DNA of 64,000 nt from Phytohabitans aurantiacus (GCF_027923225.1 NZ_BSDI01000013.1:158228-222227); one strand, 5' to 3'. Positions 33,997-43,299 are shown, counted from the first letter of the stretch. The notes: a model not told the origin generated them from the sequence alone. Program-made: numbers and translations.

Positions 33997-35424
33997 GTGA
34001 ACCGTAGGCCGATCGCCGCTGTACTTACCATCGCGCTTGTCTCGCTTGCCACACTGGCCGGGTGCACCGGGCGCGACCCCGCGCCCGGGTCCTCCTCGTC
34101 CGCGCGTGACTTCCAGCCGGGCGCCGATGGTGCCGGCGACGAGTACTTCCCGAAGTACGGCAACGGCGGGTACGACGTGAAGTCGTACGGGCTCAAGCTG
34201 CGGTACGACCCGGCGAAAGACGAGCTGACCGGCACGGCGACGATCACGGCGACCGCCACGGCAGACCTCTCGCGGTTCAACCTCGACCTGTCGGGGCTGG
34301 CGGTCACCGCGCTGTCGGTCGACGGCAAGCCCGCGCAGGACAGCCGCGACGGCACCGAGCTGGTGATCACGCCGAGCGCGGGCCTCGCGAAGGGCGCCGA
34401 GTTCACTGTGGAGATCGGGTACGGCGGGAAGCCCGAGCCGGTCAAGAGTGCCGACCTGGGCGAGGGCGGCTTCCTGCACACCGGCGACGGTGCGATCGCG
34501 CTCGGCCAGCCGGAGTCGGCCAGTACCTGGTTCCCGGTCAACGATCACCCGAGCGACAAGGCCACGTACGACATCGAGGTCACGGTGCCCAACGGCGTGG
34601 AGGCGCTCAGCAACGGCGTACCGGACGGGTCCACTGAGGACGGTGAGTGGACCACGTGGAAGTGGTCCGAGCAGGCGCCGATGGCGAGCTACCTGGCGAC
34701 GCTCGTGATCGGCCAGTACCGGGTGGTGAGTGGCACGCACAACGGCAAGCCGATCGTCACGGCGGTACCGGAGTCGTTGCCCCGTAACGGCAGCGCGGAG
34801 GCGGCGATGCTGTTCACCGCCGAGATCGCCGACTTCCTGGAGACCCAGTTCGGGCCGTACCCGTTCGACGCGTACGGCGGCGTGGTGGTCGACGACGACC
34901 GGATCGGGTACGCGCTGGAGACGCAGTCCCGGCCCGTGTACGGGAATGTGTGGTTCAAGCAGCGCGTCAACACCGACGTGGTGGCGCACGAGCTGGCGCA
35001 CCAGTGGTTCGGTGACAGCGTGTCGATCGCCCGCTGGGAAGACATCTGGCTCAACGAGGGCTTCGCCACGTACGCGGAGTGGCTGTGGGCCGAGGAGCAG
35101 GGGCGCGAGTCGGTCCAGGAGAGCTTCCAGGCCGAGTACGACAAGACCGACGACTGGTCGAAGCCGACCCTCGACCCGGGCCGGGCGGAGATCTTCAGTC
35201 GAGCGGTCTACAAGCGGGGTGGGCTGACCGTGCACGCGTTGCGGCTGGCCGTTGGCGACGACGACTTCTTCAAGATCCTCAAGACGTGGACGGCCGAGAA
35301 GCGCAACGGCACCGCGCAGACGGCCGACTTCATCACCGTCGCCGAGCGGGTGAGCGGCGAATCCCTCCGCCCGTTGTTCGACGAATGGCTCACGTCGCCG
35401 ACCCCGCCGAAGATTCCCGCCTAG
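33997..35424 (+). CDS. M1-family zinc metallopeptidase lipoprotein
   Basis: A 475-aa exported aminopeptidase-like enzyme. It starts with a lipoprotein signal (MNRRPIAAVLTIALVSL, lipobox LAGC). The N-terminal beta domain leads to the gluzincin site: His331 in VVAHELAHQWFGD with His335, and Glu354 in LNEGFATYAEW, the correct HExxH-x18-E spacing. It is about half the length of full M1 aminopeptidases because the C-terminal helical domain is missing, as in other short actinobacterial members. The stop shares a CTAG palindrome with the convergent LCP gene. Confidence 0.93.
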   Translation: MNRRPIAAVLTIALVSLATLAGCTGRDPAPGSSSSARDFQPGADGAGDEYFPKYGNGGYDVKSYGLKLRYDPAKDELTGTATITATATADLSRFNLDLSGLAVTALSVDGKPAQDSRDGTELVITPSAGLAKGAEFTVEIGYGGKPEPVKSADLGEGGFLHTGDGAIALGQPESASTWFPVNDHPSDKATYDIEVTVPNGVEALSNGVPDGSTEDGEWTTWKWSEQAPMASYLATLVIGQYRVVSGTHNGKPIVTAVPESLPRNGSAEAAMLFTAEIADFLETQFGPYPFDAYGGVVVDDDRIGYALETQSRPVYGNVWFKQRVNTDVVAHELAHQWFGDSVSIARWEDIWLNEGFATYAEWLWAEEQGRESVQESFQAEYDKTDDWSKPTLDPGRAEIFSRAVYKRGGLTVHALRLAVGDDDFFKILKTWTAEKRNGTAQTADFITVAERVSGESLRPLFDEWLTSPTPPKIPA

Positions 35425-36512
35425 CGCTTGATGAGCAGCTTCGGGTGGGCGGCCAGGTAGGCGTCGGCCCGGCCCGCCCGCAGCTCGGAGATGAACTTCC
35501 GGCCCTCCGCGGTCAGCTGCTCGCCCAGGTAGTCGCCGCCCCGGCCGACGCCGCTGCCGGGCAGGCCGACGAGGGTGAGCGACGACGGGCTCAGGCCACT
35601 GAGGGCGTACGCGAAGTCGATGGGCTTGCGCCCGCGCCCGTCGAAGACGAAGGCGTCGCCGACGGCGCGCAGCACGCGGTCGACCTCAACGGGATTCTTC
35701 GCCAGGCTGAGCGAGCCGACCTTGGTGAGCACGGCACGGATGAGCTGCTGGTGGTGGCGCTGGCGGGTGTAGTCGCCACCCTTCAGGTACCGCTGCCGGG
35801 AGTAGTCCAGCGCCTGCCAGCCGTTGAGGTGCCGGTTGCCCACCTCGTACACCATCGGCGAGCCGCCGCTCGACAGGCCGCGACCGCTCTTGTTGAGGTG
35901 GATCGAGGTGACCTTCTGGTCGACGTACAGGTCGATGCCTCCCACCGCGTCGACCAGCTTGCGGAACCCGCGGAAGTTGATCACGACGCCGGCGTCGAAC
36001 CGCTTGATCCCGGTGTACCGGCTGACCGTCTGCGCGAGAAGCTGGAACCCTTGCGCGGGGCTCGGCTTGGCCTTGCCCCGCCGGCTGCCGTAGCTCATCG
36101 CGTGGGTGAGTTTCGTGCGGCCGCCGCGGTAGCCGGACTTGGGAAACGCCGGGATGTCGACCACCAGGTCGCGGGGGAGGGAGAAGAGGTACCCCTTCGT
36201 GAGGCCGCGCGGGATGTGCAGGATCGTCACGGCGTCGGCGTGCGGCTCCCAGTCGGGCACGCTCTCGCGGGTGTCGATGCCGACGATCAGCACGGTGAGC
36301 GGGCCCGTGATGTCGGCTCCCGGCTCGGGGGTGGGGCTCGGCGTGGGGGAGGGGCTGGCGGACGGCGAGGGCGTCGGAGATCCGAAGAGGTCGGCGGTCG
36401 GCACCTCGTACCGGTCGCGCAGCGCGTAGGTGGCGGCGACCGCGCCACCGCCGAGCAGCACCACGGCCGCGAGTACCGCCGCGCCGATAAGGATCAACCG
36501 ACGTCGAGTCAT
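35421..36512 (-). CDS. LytR-CpsA-Psr (LCP) family protein
   Basis: A 363-aa envelope enzyme of the family that attaches polymers such as teichoic acids or arabinogalactan to peptidoglycan. A short basic N-terminus leads to a membrane helix (about 8-30), then a Ser/Pro-rich linker (44-66) and the LCP domain (about 75-260). That domain has VLIVGIDTRE, the phosphate-binding SLPRDLVVDIP and FRGFRKLVDAVGGIDLYVD. ATG 36512 starts directly before the basic stretch; the frame remains open upstream but without meaning. It is convergent with the M1 peptidase gene. Confidence 0.94.
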   Translation of the reverse strand: MTRRRLILIGAAVLAAVVLLGGGAVAATYALRDRYEVPTADLFGSPTPSPSASPSPTPSPTPEPGADITGPLTVLIVGIDTRESVPDWEPHADAVTILHIPRGLTKGYLFSLPRDLVVDIPAFPKSGYRGGRTKLTHAMSYGSRRGKAKPSPAQGFQLLAQTVSRYTGIKRFDAGVVINFRGFRKLVDAVGGIDLYVDQKVTSIHLNKSGRGLSSGGSPMVYEVGNRHLNGWQALDYSRQRYLKGGDYTRQRHHQQLIRAVLTKVGSLSLAKNPVEVDRVLRAVGDAFVFDGRGRKPIDFAYALSGLSPSSLTLVGLPGSGVGRGGDYLGEQLTAEGRKFISELRAGRADAYLAAHPKLLIKR

Positions 36513-36563
36513 AGAGTGGCATCGTGCCCGTTGACGGTCTGGTGTGCTAGCTACTCGTGAGTA

Positions 36564-38258
36564 ATGATGAGCCGTATGCGGTATGACGTGGTCGTCATCG
36601 GGTCCGGATTCGGTGGCAGCGTGGCCGCACTGCGGCTCGCCGAAAAGGGATACTCGGTCGCCGTGCTGGAGGCGGGCCGGCGGTTCGCCGACGACGAGTT
36701 TCCCGAGACCTCCTGGCGCACCAGGCGCTTCCTGTGGGCACCGAAGCTCGGCTGCTATGGCATCCAGCGGATCACGCTGCTGCGCTCGGCCAGGGGAGAG
36801 CCGGGCGCCGGCGTACTGGTGCTCTCCGGGGCGGGTGTCGGCGGCGGTTCGCTCGTCTACGCCAACACGCTCTACGAGCCGCTGCCCGCGTTCTACGAAG
36901 ACCCTCAGTGGCGCGGCATCACCGACTGGCGCGCCGAGCTCGCCCCGTACTACGACCAGGCGAAACGGATGCTGGGCGTCACGACGTACCCGAATCAGAC
37001 CGCGGCAGACCGCGCGATGCGCGCGGTGGCCGACCGGATGGGGGTCGGGCACACGTTCCACTCGACACCGGTCGGCGTGCACATCGGGCGCCCCGGGGAG
37101 CGGGTCGCCGACCCGTACTTCGGCGGCGCGGGGCCTGAGCGCACCGGCTGCCTGCACTGCGGCTCGTGCATGACCGGCTGCCGGCATGGAGCCAAGAACA
37201 CGCTGGTCAAGAACTATCTGTGGCTGGCCGAGCGGATGGGTGTCGAGGTGCATCCGCTCACCACGGCGCTCACGGTCCGGCCGGGAGAAAGCGGCTACCG
37301 GATCGAGACGGTGCGCACCGGCGCGTGGCTCGACAAGAAGAGGCGGACCTTCGAGGCAGACCAGGTGATCTTCGCGGCGGGGGCGCTCGGCACCCAGCGG
37401 CTGCTACACGAGGCGAAGCAGTCCGGTGCGCTGCCGGAGCTGTCCCCGCGGGTGGGCGCGCTGACGCGTACCAACTCGGAGGCAATTCTCGGCGCCGCGC
37501 TGCTGCGGCCGGAAGCGAAGCGGCGCGGGGTCGACTTCACCAAGGGCGTGGCCATCACCAGCTCGTTCCACCCCGACGAGCACACCCATATCGAGCCGGT
37601 CCGGTACGGGCGGGGCTCGAACGTGATGGGCTTCCTGCAGTCGGCGCTGGTCGACGGCGGGCCGCGCCGCCCGCTGCGCTGGCTCGCCACCATGGCCGCC
37701 CGGCCGCTGACGTACCTGCGGCTGCTCTCGGTGCGCGACTGGTCCCAGCGCACCGTGATCGCGCTCGTCATGCAGTCGCTCGACAACTCGCTCACCACCC
37801 ACTTCCGGCGCGGCAAGCTGCGTACGACGCAGGGACACGGCGCGCCCAACCCGGCCTGGATACCGGCCGGCAACGAGGCGGTGCGGCTGCTCGCCGACGA
37901 GATCGGCGGGGTACCGGGTGGGGCGGTCACCGAGGCGTTCAACGTGCCGCTGACCGCGCACATCCTCGGCGGTTCGGCGATCGGTGCCACCGCGGCGGAC
38001 GGCGTCGTCGACCCGTACCACCGGGTCTTCGGGTACCCGGGACTCCATGTGGTCGACGGCGCCGCCGTCACCGCGAACCTCGGCGTGAATCCCTCGCTGA
38101 CGATCACCGCGCAGGCCGAGCGGGCGATGTCCTTCTGGCCCAACAAAGGCTCACAAGATCCCCGGCCTTCGCAGGATGAGCCGTACCGCCGGATCACTCC
38201 CGTGGCACCCGTCGCACCGGCCGTGCCGCGCGGCGCTCCGGCCGAACTGCGCCTGTAG
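36564..38258 (+). CDS. GMC-family flavoprotein oxidoreductase, cholesterol-oxidase-like (ChoD type)
   Basis: A 564-aa FAD enzyme. It has the dinucleotide motif VVIGSGFGGSVAALRL (about 9-24), a GAGVGGGSLVYANTLY FAD loop, a cysteine-rich CLHCGSCMTGCRHGAKN, and the C-terminal GMC HILGG and NLGVNPSLTITAQAERA. Sequence and position between guaB3 and guaA match mycobacterial ChoD. ChoD-like proteins oxidise sterols poorly in vitro, so the true substrate is open. ATG 36564 is used; ATG 36567 and 36576 are possible. Its TAG stop is part of the guaA -10-like hexamer. Confidence 0.92.
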   Translation: MMSRMRYDVVVIGSGFGGSVAALRLAEKGYSVAVLEAGRRFADDEFPETSWRTRRFLWAPKLGCYGIQRITLLRSARGEPGAGVLVLSGAGVGGGSLVYANTLYEPLPAFYEDPQWRGITDWRAELAPYYDQAKRMLGVTTYPNQTAADRAMRAVADRMGVGHTFHSTPVGVHIGRPGERVADPYFGGAGPERTGCLHCGSCMTGCRHGAKNTLVKNYLWLAERMGVEVHPLTTALTVRPGESGYRIETVRTGAWLDKKRRTFEADQVIFAAGALGTQRLLHEAKQSGALPELSPRVGALTRTNSEAILGAALLRPEAKRRGVDFTKGVAITSSFHPDEHTHIEPVRYGRGSNVMGFLQSALVDGGPRRPLRWLATMAARPLTYLRLLSVRDWSQRTVIALVMQSLDNSLTTHFRRGKLRTTQGHGAPNPAWIPAGNEAVRLLADEIGGVPGGAVTEAFNVPLTAHILGGSAIGATAADGVVDPYHRVFGYPGLHVVDGAAVTANLGVNPSLTITAQAERAMSFWPNKGSQDPRPSQDEPYRRITPVAPVAPAVPRGAPAELRL

Positions 38259-38261
38259 GCT
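38256..38261 (+). promoter_or_regulatory. -10-like hexamer of guaA, leaderless-type spacing
   Basis: TAGGCT is 8 nt before the guaA ATG and its first three bases are the stop codon of the upstream gene. Confidence 0.45.
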
Positions 38262-38269
38262 GCACACAC

Positions 38270-39823
38270 ATGAGCACACCGCGCCCGGTACTGGTTGTGG
38301 ACTTCGGCGCCCAGTACGCCCAGCTGATCGCCCGCCGGGTGCGTGAGGCCAAGGTCTACTCCGAGATCGTCCCGCACTCGATGCCGGTGGCCGAGATGCT
38401 GGCGAAGGACCCGGCCGCGATCATCCTCTCCGGTGGTCCGGCGAGCGTGTACGCGCCGGGTGCGCCACAGGTCGACGCCAAGCTCTTCGACGCGGGCGTG
38501 CCGGTCTTCGGCATCTGCTACGGCTTCCAGGCGATGGCGCGGGCGCTCGGCGGCACAGTGGCGCACACCGGCGACCGCGAGTACGGCGGCACGGTCCTGG
38601 CGACCCGCCCCGATGCCAGCGTGCTGCTGCGCGACCTGCCGGGCGAGGTGTCGGTGTGGATGAGCCACGGCGACTGCGTCACGGAGGCGCCGCCCGGGTT
38701 CGCGGTGACCGCTGGCACCACCGTCACGCCGGTGGCCGCGTTCGAAGACGTCGCCGGCCGGCGCGCCGGCGTGCAGTTCCACCCCGAGGTGGCGCACACC
38801 GCGCACGGGCAGGAGATGCTGACCCGCTTCCTGTACGACATCGCCGGCATCGAGCCGACCTGGACGATGGGCAACATCATCGACGACCAGGTGGCCGCGA
38901 TCCGCGAGCAGGTCGGCGAGAAGGAGGTCATCTGCGCGCTCTCCGGCGGTGTCGACTCGGCGGTCGCCGCCGCGCTCGTCCACAAGGCCGTCGGTGACCA
39001 GCTGACCTGCGTGTTCGTCGATCACGGCCTGCTGCGCGCGGGCGAGGCCGAGCAGGTGGAGCAGGACTACGTCGCCGCCACGGGCATCAAGCTCAAGGTC
39101 GTCGACGCCGCCGACCGGTTCCTGGGCGCGCTCGCGGGGGTCACCGACCCGGAGGAGAAGCGCAAGATCATCGGGCGCGAGTTCATCAGGGTCTTCGAGG
39201 TCGCCGCGCGCGAGGTCGCCGCCGCCGGCGACGTGGAATTCCTGGTACAGGGAACGCTGTACCCGGACGTCGTGGAGTCCGGCGGCGGCACCGGTACTGC
39301 CAACATCAAGTCGCACCACAACGTGGGCGGCCTGCCGGACGACCTTCGCTTCTCCCTCGTCGAGCCGCTGCGCACGCTGTTCAAGGACGAGGTACGCCAG
39401 CTCGGCCTGTCGCTGGGGCTGCCGGAGGCGATGGTGTGGCGGCACCCCTTCCCGGGGCCGGGTCTCGCCATCCGGATCATCGGTGCCGTCTCCAGTGACC
39501 GGCTGGAGTTGCTGCGCGCCGCTGACCTGATCGCCCGCGAGGAGCTCACGGCGGCTGGGCTCGACCGGTCGGTGTGGCAGTTCCCGGTGGTGCTCCTCGC
39601 TGACGTGCGTTCGGTGGGCGTACAGGGTGACGGTCGCACCTACGGCCATCCGATCGTGCTCCGGCCCGTCTCCAGCGAAGACGCCATGACCGCCGACTGG
39701 TCGCGCCTGCCGTACGACGTCATCGCGCGGATCTCGACCCGGATCACCAACGAGGTGCCCGAGGTCAACCGGGTGGTGCTCGACGTCACCAGCAAGCCGC
39801 CGGGCACCATCGAGTGGGAGTAA
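38270..39823 (+). CDS. guaA: GMP synthase (glutamine-hydrolysing)
   Basis: Aminates XMP to GMP and completes the pathway started by guaB. The 517-aa protein has an N-terminal class I amidotransferase domain with the nucleophile in FGICYGFQAMA and the His-Glu pair in VQFHPEVAHT. The ATP-pyrophosphatase P-loop is SGGVDSAVAA, and the C-terminal dimerisation domain ends in PPGTIEWE. It is the last gene of the conserved guaB - guaB3 - choD - guaA segment and has its own likely promoter. Confidence 0.98.
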   Translation: MSTPRPVLVVDFGAQYAQLIARRVREAKVYSEIVPHSMPVAEMLAKDPAAIILSGGPASVYAPGAPQVDAKLFDAGVPVFGICYGFQAMARALGGTVAHTGDREYGGTVLATRPDASVLLRDLPGEVSVWMSHGDCVTEAPPGFAVTAGTTVTPVAAFEDVAGRRAGVQFHPEVAHTAHGQEMLTRFLYDIAGIEPTWTMGNIIDDQVAAIREQVGEKEVICALSGGVDSAVAAALVHKAVGDQLTCVFVDHGLLRAGEAEQVEQDYVAATGIKLKVVDAADRFLGALAGVTDPEEKRKIIGREFIRVFEVAAREVAAAGDVEFLVQGTLYPDVVESGGGTGTANIKSHHNVGGLPDDLRFSLVEPLRTLFKDEVRQLGLSLGLPEAMVWRHPFPGPGLAIRIIGAVSSDRLELLRAADLIAREELTAAGLDRSVWQFPVVLLADVRSVGVQGDGRTYGHPIVLRPVSSEDAMTADWSRLPYDVIARISTRITNEVPEVNRVVLDVTSKPPGTIEWE

Positions 39824-39900
39824 ACCTGAACCGGAATCCGGGTCGAGTGCCGTCGTGCGCGTCCACGGCTCCAACCGTCATCCGAAGGTGAACTACGGCG
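39821..39900. repeat. Family C element, copy 2
   Basis: Begins in the guaA stop codon (TAAACC) and overlaps the 3' end of the PspC gene by a few bases. It aligns with 1967-2046 through ordered blocks (CCGGAAT, CGGGTCG, GCCGTCGT, ACGGCTCC, ATCCGAAGGTGA). It may serve as a terminator region for the two convergent genes. Confidence 0.65.
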
Positions 39901-40135
39901 TCTTTGGGGGCGAAGGCCAGGCTGGGGCGTCGACGGGCTCTTCGGGCATCAGGAACCACATGATCGGGTACGCGAGCACGGCCAGGCCGGCGGTGACGAC
40001 GGCGGCGAAGGCGAAGAGCACGCGAACGAGGACCGGGTCGACGTTGAAGTAACGGCCGAGGCCGCTGCACACGCCGGCGATGATCCGGTCGGTGATCGGG
40101 CGCCGGAGTTGCTTGTACGGGGGCATTGCGTTCAT
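39893..40135 (-). CDS. Small PspC-domain membrane protein
   Basis: An 80-aa protein that is almost only a PspC domain: RRPITDRIIAGVCSGLGRYFNVDPVLVRVLFAFAAV, then a membrane helix (about 40-62) ending PIMWFLMPEEP. PspC proteins bind or sense at the membrane during envelope stress. ATG 40135 and ATG 40126 are both possible. It is convergent with guaA. The larger PspC proteins at 45.0-48.0 kb share the same opening pattern. Confidence 0.88.
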   Translation of the reverse strand: MNAMPPYKQLRRPITDRIIAGVCSGLGRYFNVDPVLVRVLFAFAAVVTAGLAVLAYPIMWFLMPEEPVDAPAWPSPPKTP

Positions 40136-40279
40136 GACTCAACGGTCCGCTTTGGGGTCTTGACTGACCTCGGTGAGCGCCCGGATCCTTACCCTGAGCG
40201 CCCCCTGACGGGCGATCATCTGTCAGGAATCTGACGGTGTTCATGGACTTGTCATCTCATTCGGGAAGAATGCCCCCCT

Positions 40280-41224
40280 GTGACCCCCGCCCTTGAACCA
40301 CTTCGCCGGATCGCGGCGTACGCAGTAGTCACCAACCCCGACGGGGAGGTGCTGCTCGTTCGCGCATCGCCCAAGTCGGGCACACCGGGTGTGTGGTCGC
40401 TTCCCGGCGGCGCGGTGGATCACGGCGAAGACCCCAACCACACGGTCGTCCGCGAGACCGCCGCCGAGACCGGGCTCTCCGTGACGGTGGTGGGGCTGCG
40501 CGACGTGCTCGCCGACATGCGGGCGCTGCCGCACCGGGGCATCACGATCCACACCGACCGCCTGATCTACGAGGTGTCGGTGCGCGGCGGCACGCTCTGC
40601 GACCGCATCGGGCAGCCGACCGACCTGGCGCGCTGGCACACCATCGAAGCCGCGCAGGGGCTGCCGCTGCGGCCGTTCACCGCGAGCGCGCTCGGCCTGC
40701 CCGCCGGCCCGATCGACCTGCGGCCCGAGGAGGCGCCGGACTTCCCGTCGTTCTACGCGGTGCCGGGGCCCGACGGGTTGCACCGCGCCCAGCGGTTCGC
40801 GGCGTACGCGGTCGCCACCGACCCTGACGGCCGGATGCTGCTGACCCGGATCGCCCCCGGATACCCGGGCGAGGGCTGCTGGCACCTGCCCGGCGGCGGC
40901 ACCGACTACGGCGAGCAGCCCGGCGCCGCCCTGATCCGCGAGCTGCTCGAAGAGACCGGGCAGAGCGGGCGGCTGGTCGAGCTCCTGGGCGTCGCCAGCC
41001 ACCGCGACGCGGCCTCGCTCGGCCCCGAGGGGTACCCGATCGACTGGCATGGCGTGCGCGCCTTCTACCGGGTCGCGGTCGACGCGCCGGTGCCGCCCGC
41101 GGTGGGTGACGTGGGCGGTTCGACGTCCGAGGCGCGGTGGTTCAGCCGGGACGAGTTGACCGTGCTGCGGCAGCACGAGTTCACCGAGGTGACCGCCGAG
41201 GCGATGCGGGCGGTCGGTTTCTAG
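40280..41224 (+). CDS. Double-Nudix-domain hydrolase (first of a tandem pair)
   Basis: A 314-aa protein with two Nudix domains. The second (about 175-310) has an intact Nudix box: GGGTDYGEQ, then RELLEETG. The first (about 10-145) has GGAVDHGED then RETAAETG, in which the first Glu of the EE pair is Ala, so metal binding may be weakened. Nudix enzymes cleave nucleoside diphosphate-linked compounds; the substrate cannot be told. The start is GTG 40280. The next gene is a paralogue of the same architecture 9 nt downstream. Confidence 0.87.
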   Translation: MTPALEPLRRIAAYAVVTNPDGEVLLVRASPKSGTPGVWSLPGGAVDHGEDPNHTVVRETAAETGLSVTVVGLRDVLADMRALPHRGITIHTDRLIYEVSVRGGTLCDRIGQPTDLARWHTIEAAQGLPLRPFTASALGLPAGPIDLRPEEAPDFPSFYAVPGPDGLHRAQRFAAYAVATDPDGRMLLTRIAPGYPGEGCWHLPGGGTDYGEQPGAALIRELLEETGQSGRLVELLGVASHRDAASLGPEGYPIDWHGVRAFYRVAVDAPVPPAVGDVGGSTSEARWFSRDELTVLRQHEFTEVTAEAMRAVGF

Positions 41225-41227
41225 TCT
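41222..41227 (+). promoter_or_regulatory. -10-like hexamer of the second double-Nudix gene
   Basis: TAGTCT begins within the upstream stop codon and lies 6 nt before GTG 41234. It may give the second gene its own leaderless transcript. Confidence 0.4.
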
Positions 41228-41233
41228 TGGCGG

Positions 41234-42169
41234 GTGATACAGAAGCGCAGGATCGCGGCGTACGGGGTCTGCCACGGCGAGGGTGACCGGTTGCTGCTGA
41301 CCCGCAGCTCGGACCAGGCCGCGTTCCCGGGCATCTGGCAGATTCCCGGTGGCGGCATCGACCACGGGGAGCACCCCGCCGACGGCGTCGTCCGGGAGTT
41401 CGCCGAGGAGACCGGCCTCGCCGTCGAGGTGATCGGGCTGCGCGCGGCGGTGTCCGACGTGCTGGCGCTGCCGGGCGTGGAGATCGCCGAGCACACCGAC
41501 CGGATCGTGTACGACGTCCGCGTGACCGGCGGCACCCTGCGCGACGAGCCGGACGGCACGACCGACCTGGCCGCCTGGATCACTCCGGAGCAGTTGCGGG
41601 CGCTCCCGCTCATGCCGTTCACCGCTGAGCTGTTCGGGCTGCCGGTCGACCCGCTGCCCGGAGCGACGCACACCACACCCGCACCACCCGGCGGCCGCGT
41701 CACCCGTGGCCAGCGCTTCGCCGCGTACGGGCTCGCCACCGACCCGGCCGGCCGGGTACTGCTCACGCTGATCGCGTCCGGATATCCGGGCGCCGGCCGG
41801 TGGCACCTGCCCGGCGGCGGCACCGACTTCGGCGAGCAGCCGGCGGTGGCCCTGCTGCGCGAGCTGGCCGAGGAATCCGGGCAGGTGGGACGGGTCACCG
41901 ACCTGCTCGACGTGAGCCACCACCGGAACCCCGCGGCGCGCGGGCCCGAGGGGTACGCCATCGACTGGCACGCTGTGCGAGTCCTGTACCGCGTGGCGGT
42001 CGACGCGCCCACCGAGCCGGTGGTGACCGAGGCGGCTGGCGGCTCGACCGCCCGAGCGGCCTGGTTCGAACCGGCCGAGGCGGCCCGGCTCGACCTGACC
42101 GACGTGTCGGCGGCGGCGCTCGCCCGGGTGGCGGGGCGGCCGGCCGGGTTGTCGGCCGAGCGATATTGA
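41234..42169 (+). CDS. Double-Nudix-domain hydrolase (second of a tandem pair)
   Basis: A 311-aa paralogue of the preceding protein, with the same two-domain layout. Both Nudix boxes are intact here: GGGIDHGEH with REFAEETG, and GGGTDFGEQ with RELAEESG. Shared flanking motifs (RIAAYGV, QRFAAYGLATDP, GYAIDWHAVRVLYRV) show that the genes arose by duplication of a whole two-domain gene. The start is GTG 41234 with a -10-like hexamer 6 nt upstream. Substrate unknown. Confidence 0.88.
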   Translation: MIQKRRIAAYGVCHGEGDRLLLTRSSDQAAFPGIWQIPGGGIDHGEHPADGVVREFAEETGLAVEVIGLRAAVSDVLALPGVEIAEHTDRIVYDVRVTGGTLRDEPDGTTDLAAWITPEQLRALPLMPFTAELFGLPVDPLPGATHTTPAPPGGRVTRGQRFAAYGLATDPAGRVLLTLIASGYPGAGRWHLPGGGTDFGEQPAVALLRELAEESGQVGRVTDLLDVSHHRNPAARGPEGYAIDWHAVRVLYRVAVDAPTEPVVTEAAGGSTARAAWFEPAEAARLDLTDVSAAALARVAGRPAGLSAERY

Positions 42170-42330
42170 TATAGCCGGTTAGACTGGTGGGTCGAGAACG
42201 ACTTGTCCGCTTACTCAAGTTATGTCCGCGCCTATCGCCAAGCCGGACCGTGGTGTGCGATGGTGTAGGCCGCGTACGACCGGGCGGCCGCCGTGGCGGC
42301 GGACACACCGACCCGGTGATGGAGGACTAG

Positions 42331-43281
42331 GTGCCGAGAGCCCCTTGGCGTCGGCGTCGTGCGACGGACAGCCCGCGCCCAGCAGGGCGCCGGTGGGCGG
42401 GCCGCCTGCGACGTAGTGGCACATTCGCCCGGCAAGTCCTGTTTGTCCAGGGAATCCGCCGGCGCCGCTCCGAGACCGGCAGCGGCACCATGGTGGTCGT
42501 GCCGGCTCACCCCACCGAGGTCGCCCCGCTGACCGACGACGAGATCGAGTCGCTTCTGTCGCCGGCGCCGGTGGACGAGCCCGCCAGCCTGGCCATCCCG
42601 CTGCTTCCCGGCGAGCACACCGCCGCCCGGCGATTCAAGTTCGCCGTGGTCAACGCGTGCACGCTCGGCAGCCTGGCGCTCGGCGTACTGGCGATCATGC
42701 TCGCCATGCGCGGTGACGTGCGCGCCGGCGCGATCTGCTTGATCGCGTGCGTGATCTTCGACGGCGCCGACGGCATCCTCGCTCGGCGGTTCGGCGTCGC
42801 CAGCCCGTTCGGCGCCCAGATGGACTCGCTCGCCGACATGTGCTCCTTCGGCCTGGCCGCGCCCGTCGTCGTGTACGCCTCACTGGCCGGCACGGTGCCC
42901 ACCCCGGCGGCCGCCCTGGCCTGCGTACTGGTGGCCGGCTGCGCCGCCGTCCGGCTGGCCCGCTTCAACGTGTCGCCCAAGGACGGGCGCTTCTTCTGCG
43001 GCGTACCGACCACGATGGCCGCGGCCGTGCTCGCCCTCGGCGTGCTGATCGAGCTGCCGATGTCGGGCGCCGCGCAGCTGGTCGGCGTCGCGTTGCTGGC
43101 GTTCGCGATGGTGTCCAGCTTCCCGTACGCCAAGCTGGCCCGCCTCATCAAGCTGCCGCCGTGGCTGTGGCTGCTGCCGGTGGTGGGCGCGCTGGTCGAC
43201 CCGCGACTGACGTTCGCGGTGGCTGTGGGCGGCTACCTGGTGAGCGGCCCGGTCCTCTGGCTCCGCCACCGTCGCCTCTAA
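42331..43281 (+). CDS. pssA: CDP-diacylglycerol--serine O-phosphatidyltransferase
   Basis: Makes phosphatidylserine, the precursor of phosphatidylethanolamine; integral membrane. The CDP-alcohol phosphotransferase motif is intact: FDGADGILARRFG, then GAQMDSLADMCSFG (DG-x2-AR-x8-G-x3-D-x3-D). Seven or so hydrophobic helices follow. GTG 42331 has GGAGG 5 nt upstream and gives 316 aa. The first ~50 residues are Arg-rich with lower GC3, so ATG 42490 (263 aa) is an alternative. The decarboxylase gene psd lies convergent downstream. Confidence 0.9.
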   Translation: MPRAPWRRRRATDSPRPAGRRWAGRLRRSGTFARQVLFVQGIRRRRSETGSGTMVVVPAHPTEVAPLTDDEIESLLSPAPVDEPASLAIPLLPGEHTAARRFKFAVVNACTLGSLALGVLAIMLAMRGDVRAGAICLIACVIFDGADGILARRFGVASPFGAQMDSLADMCSFGLAAPVVVYASLAGTVPTPAAALACVLVAGCAAVRLARFNVSPKDGRFFCGVPTTMAAAVLALGVLIELPMSGAAQLVGVALLAFAMVSSFPYAKLARLIKLPPWLWLLPVVGALVDPRLTFAVAVGGYLVSGPVLWLRHRRL

Positions 43282-43299
43282 CCCACCACCGTCCACTTC

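Noticed and set aside
36515..37253. N-terminal extension of the LCP protein by about 247 codons
   Set aside because: The added sequence is antisense to the GMC oxidoreductase gene and lacks any domain. The membrane anchor begins right after ATG 36512.
39825..39900. tRNA-like appearance of the CCGGAATCCGGGTCG segment after guaA
   Set aside because: No cloverleaf can be drawn and the T-arm consensus is absent. The segment is explained better as a family C repeat.
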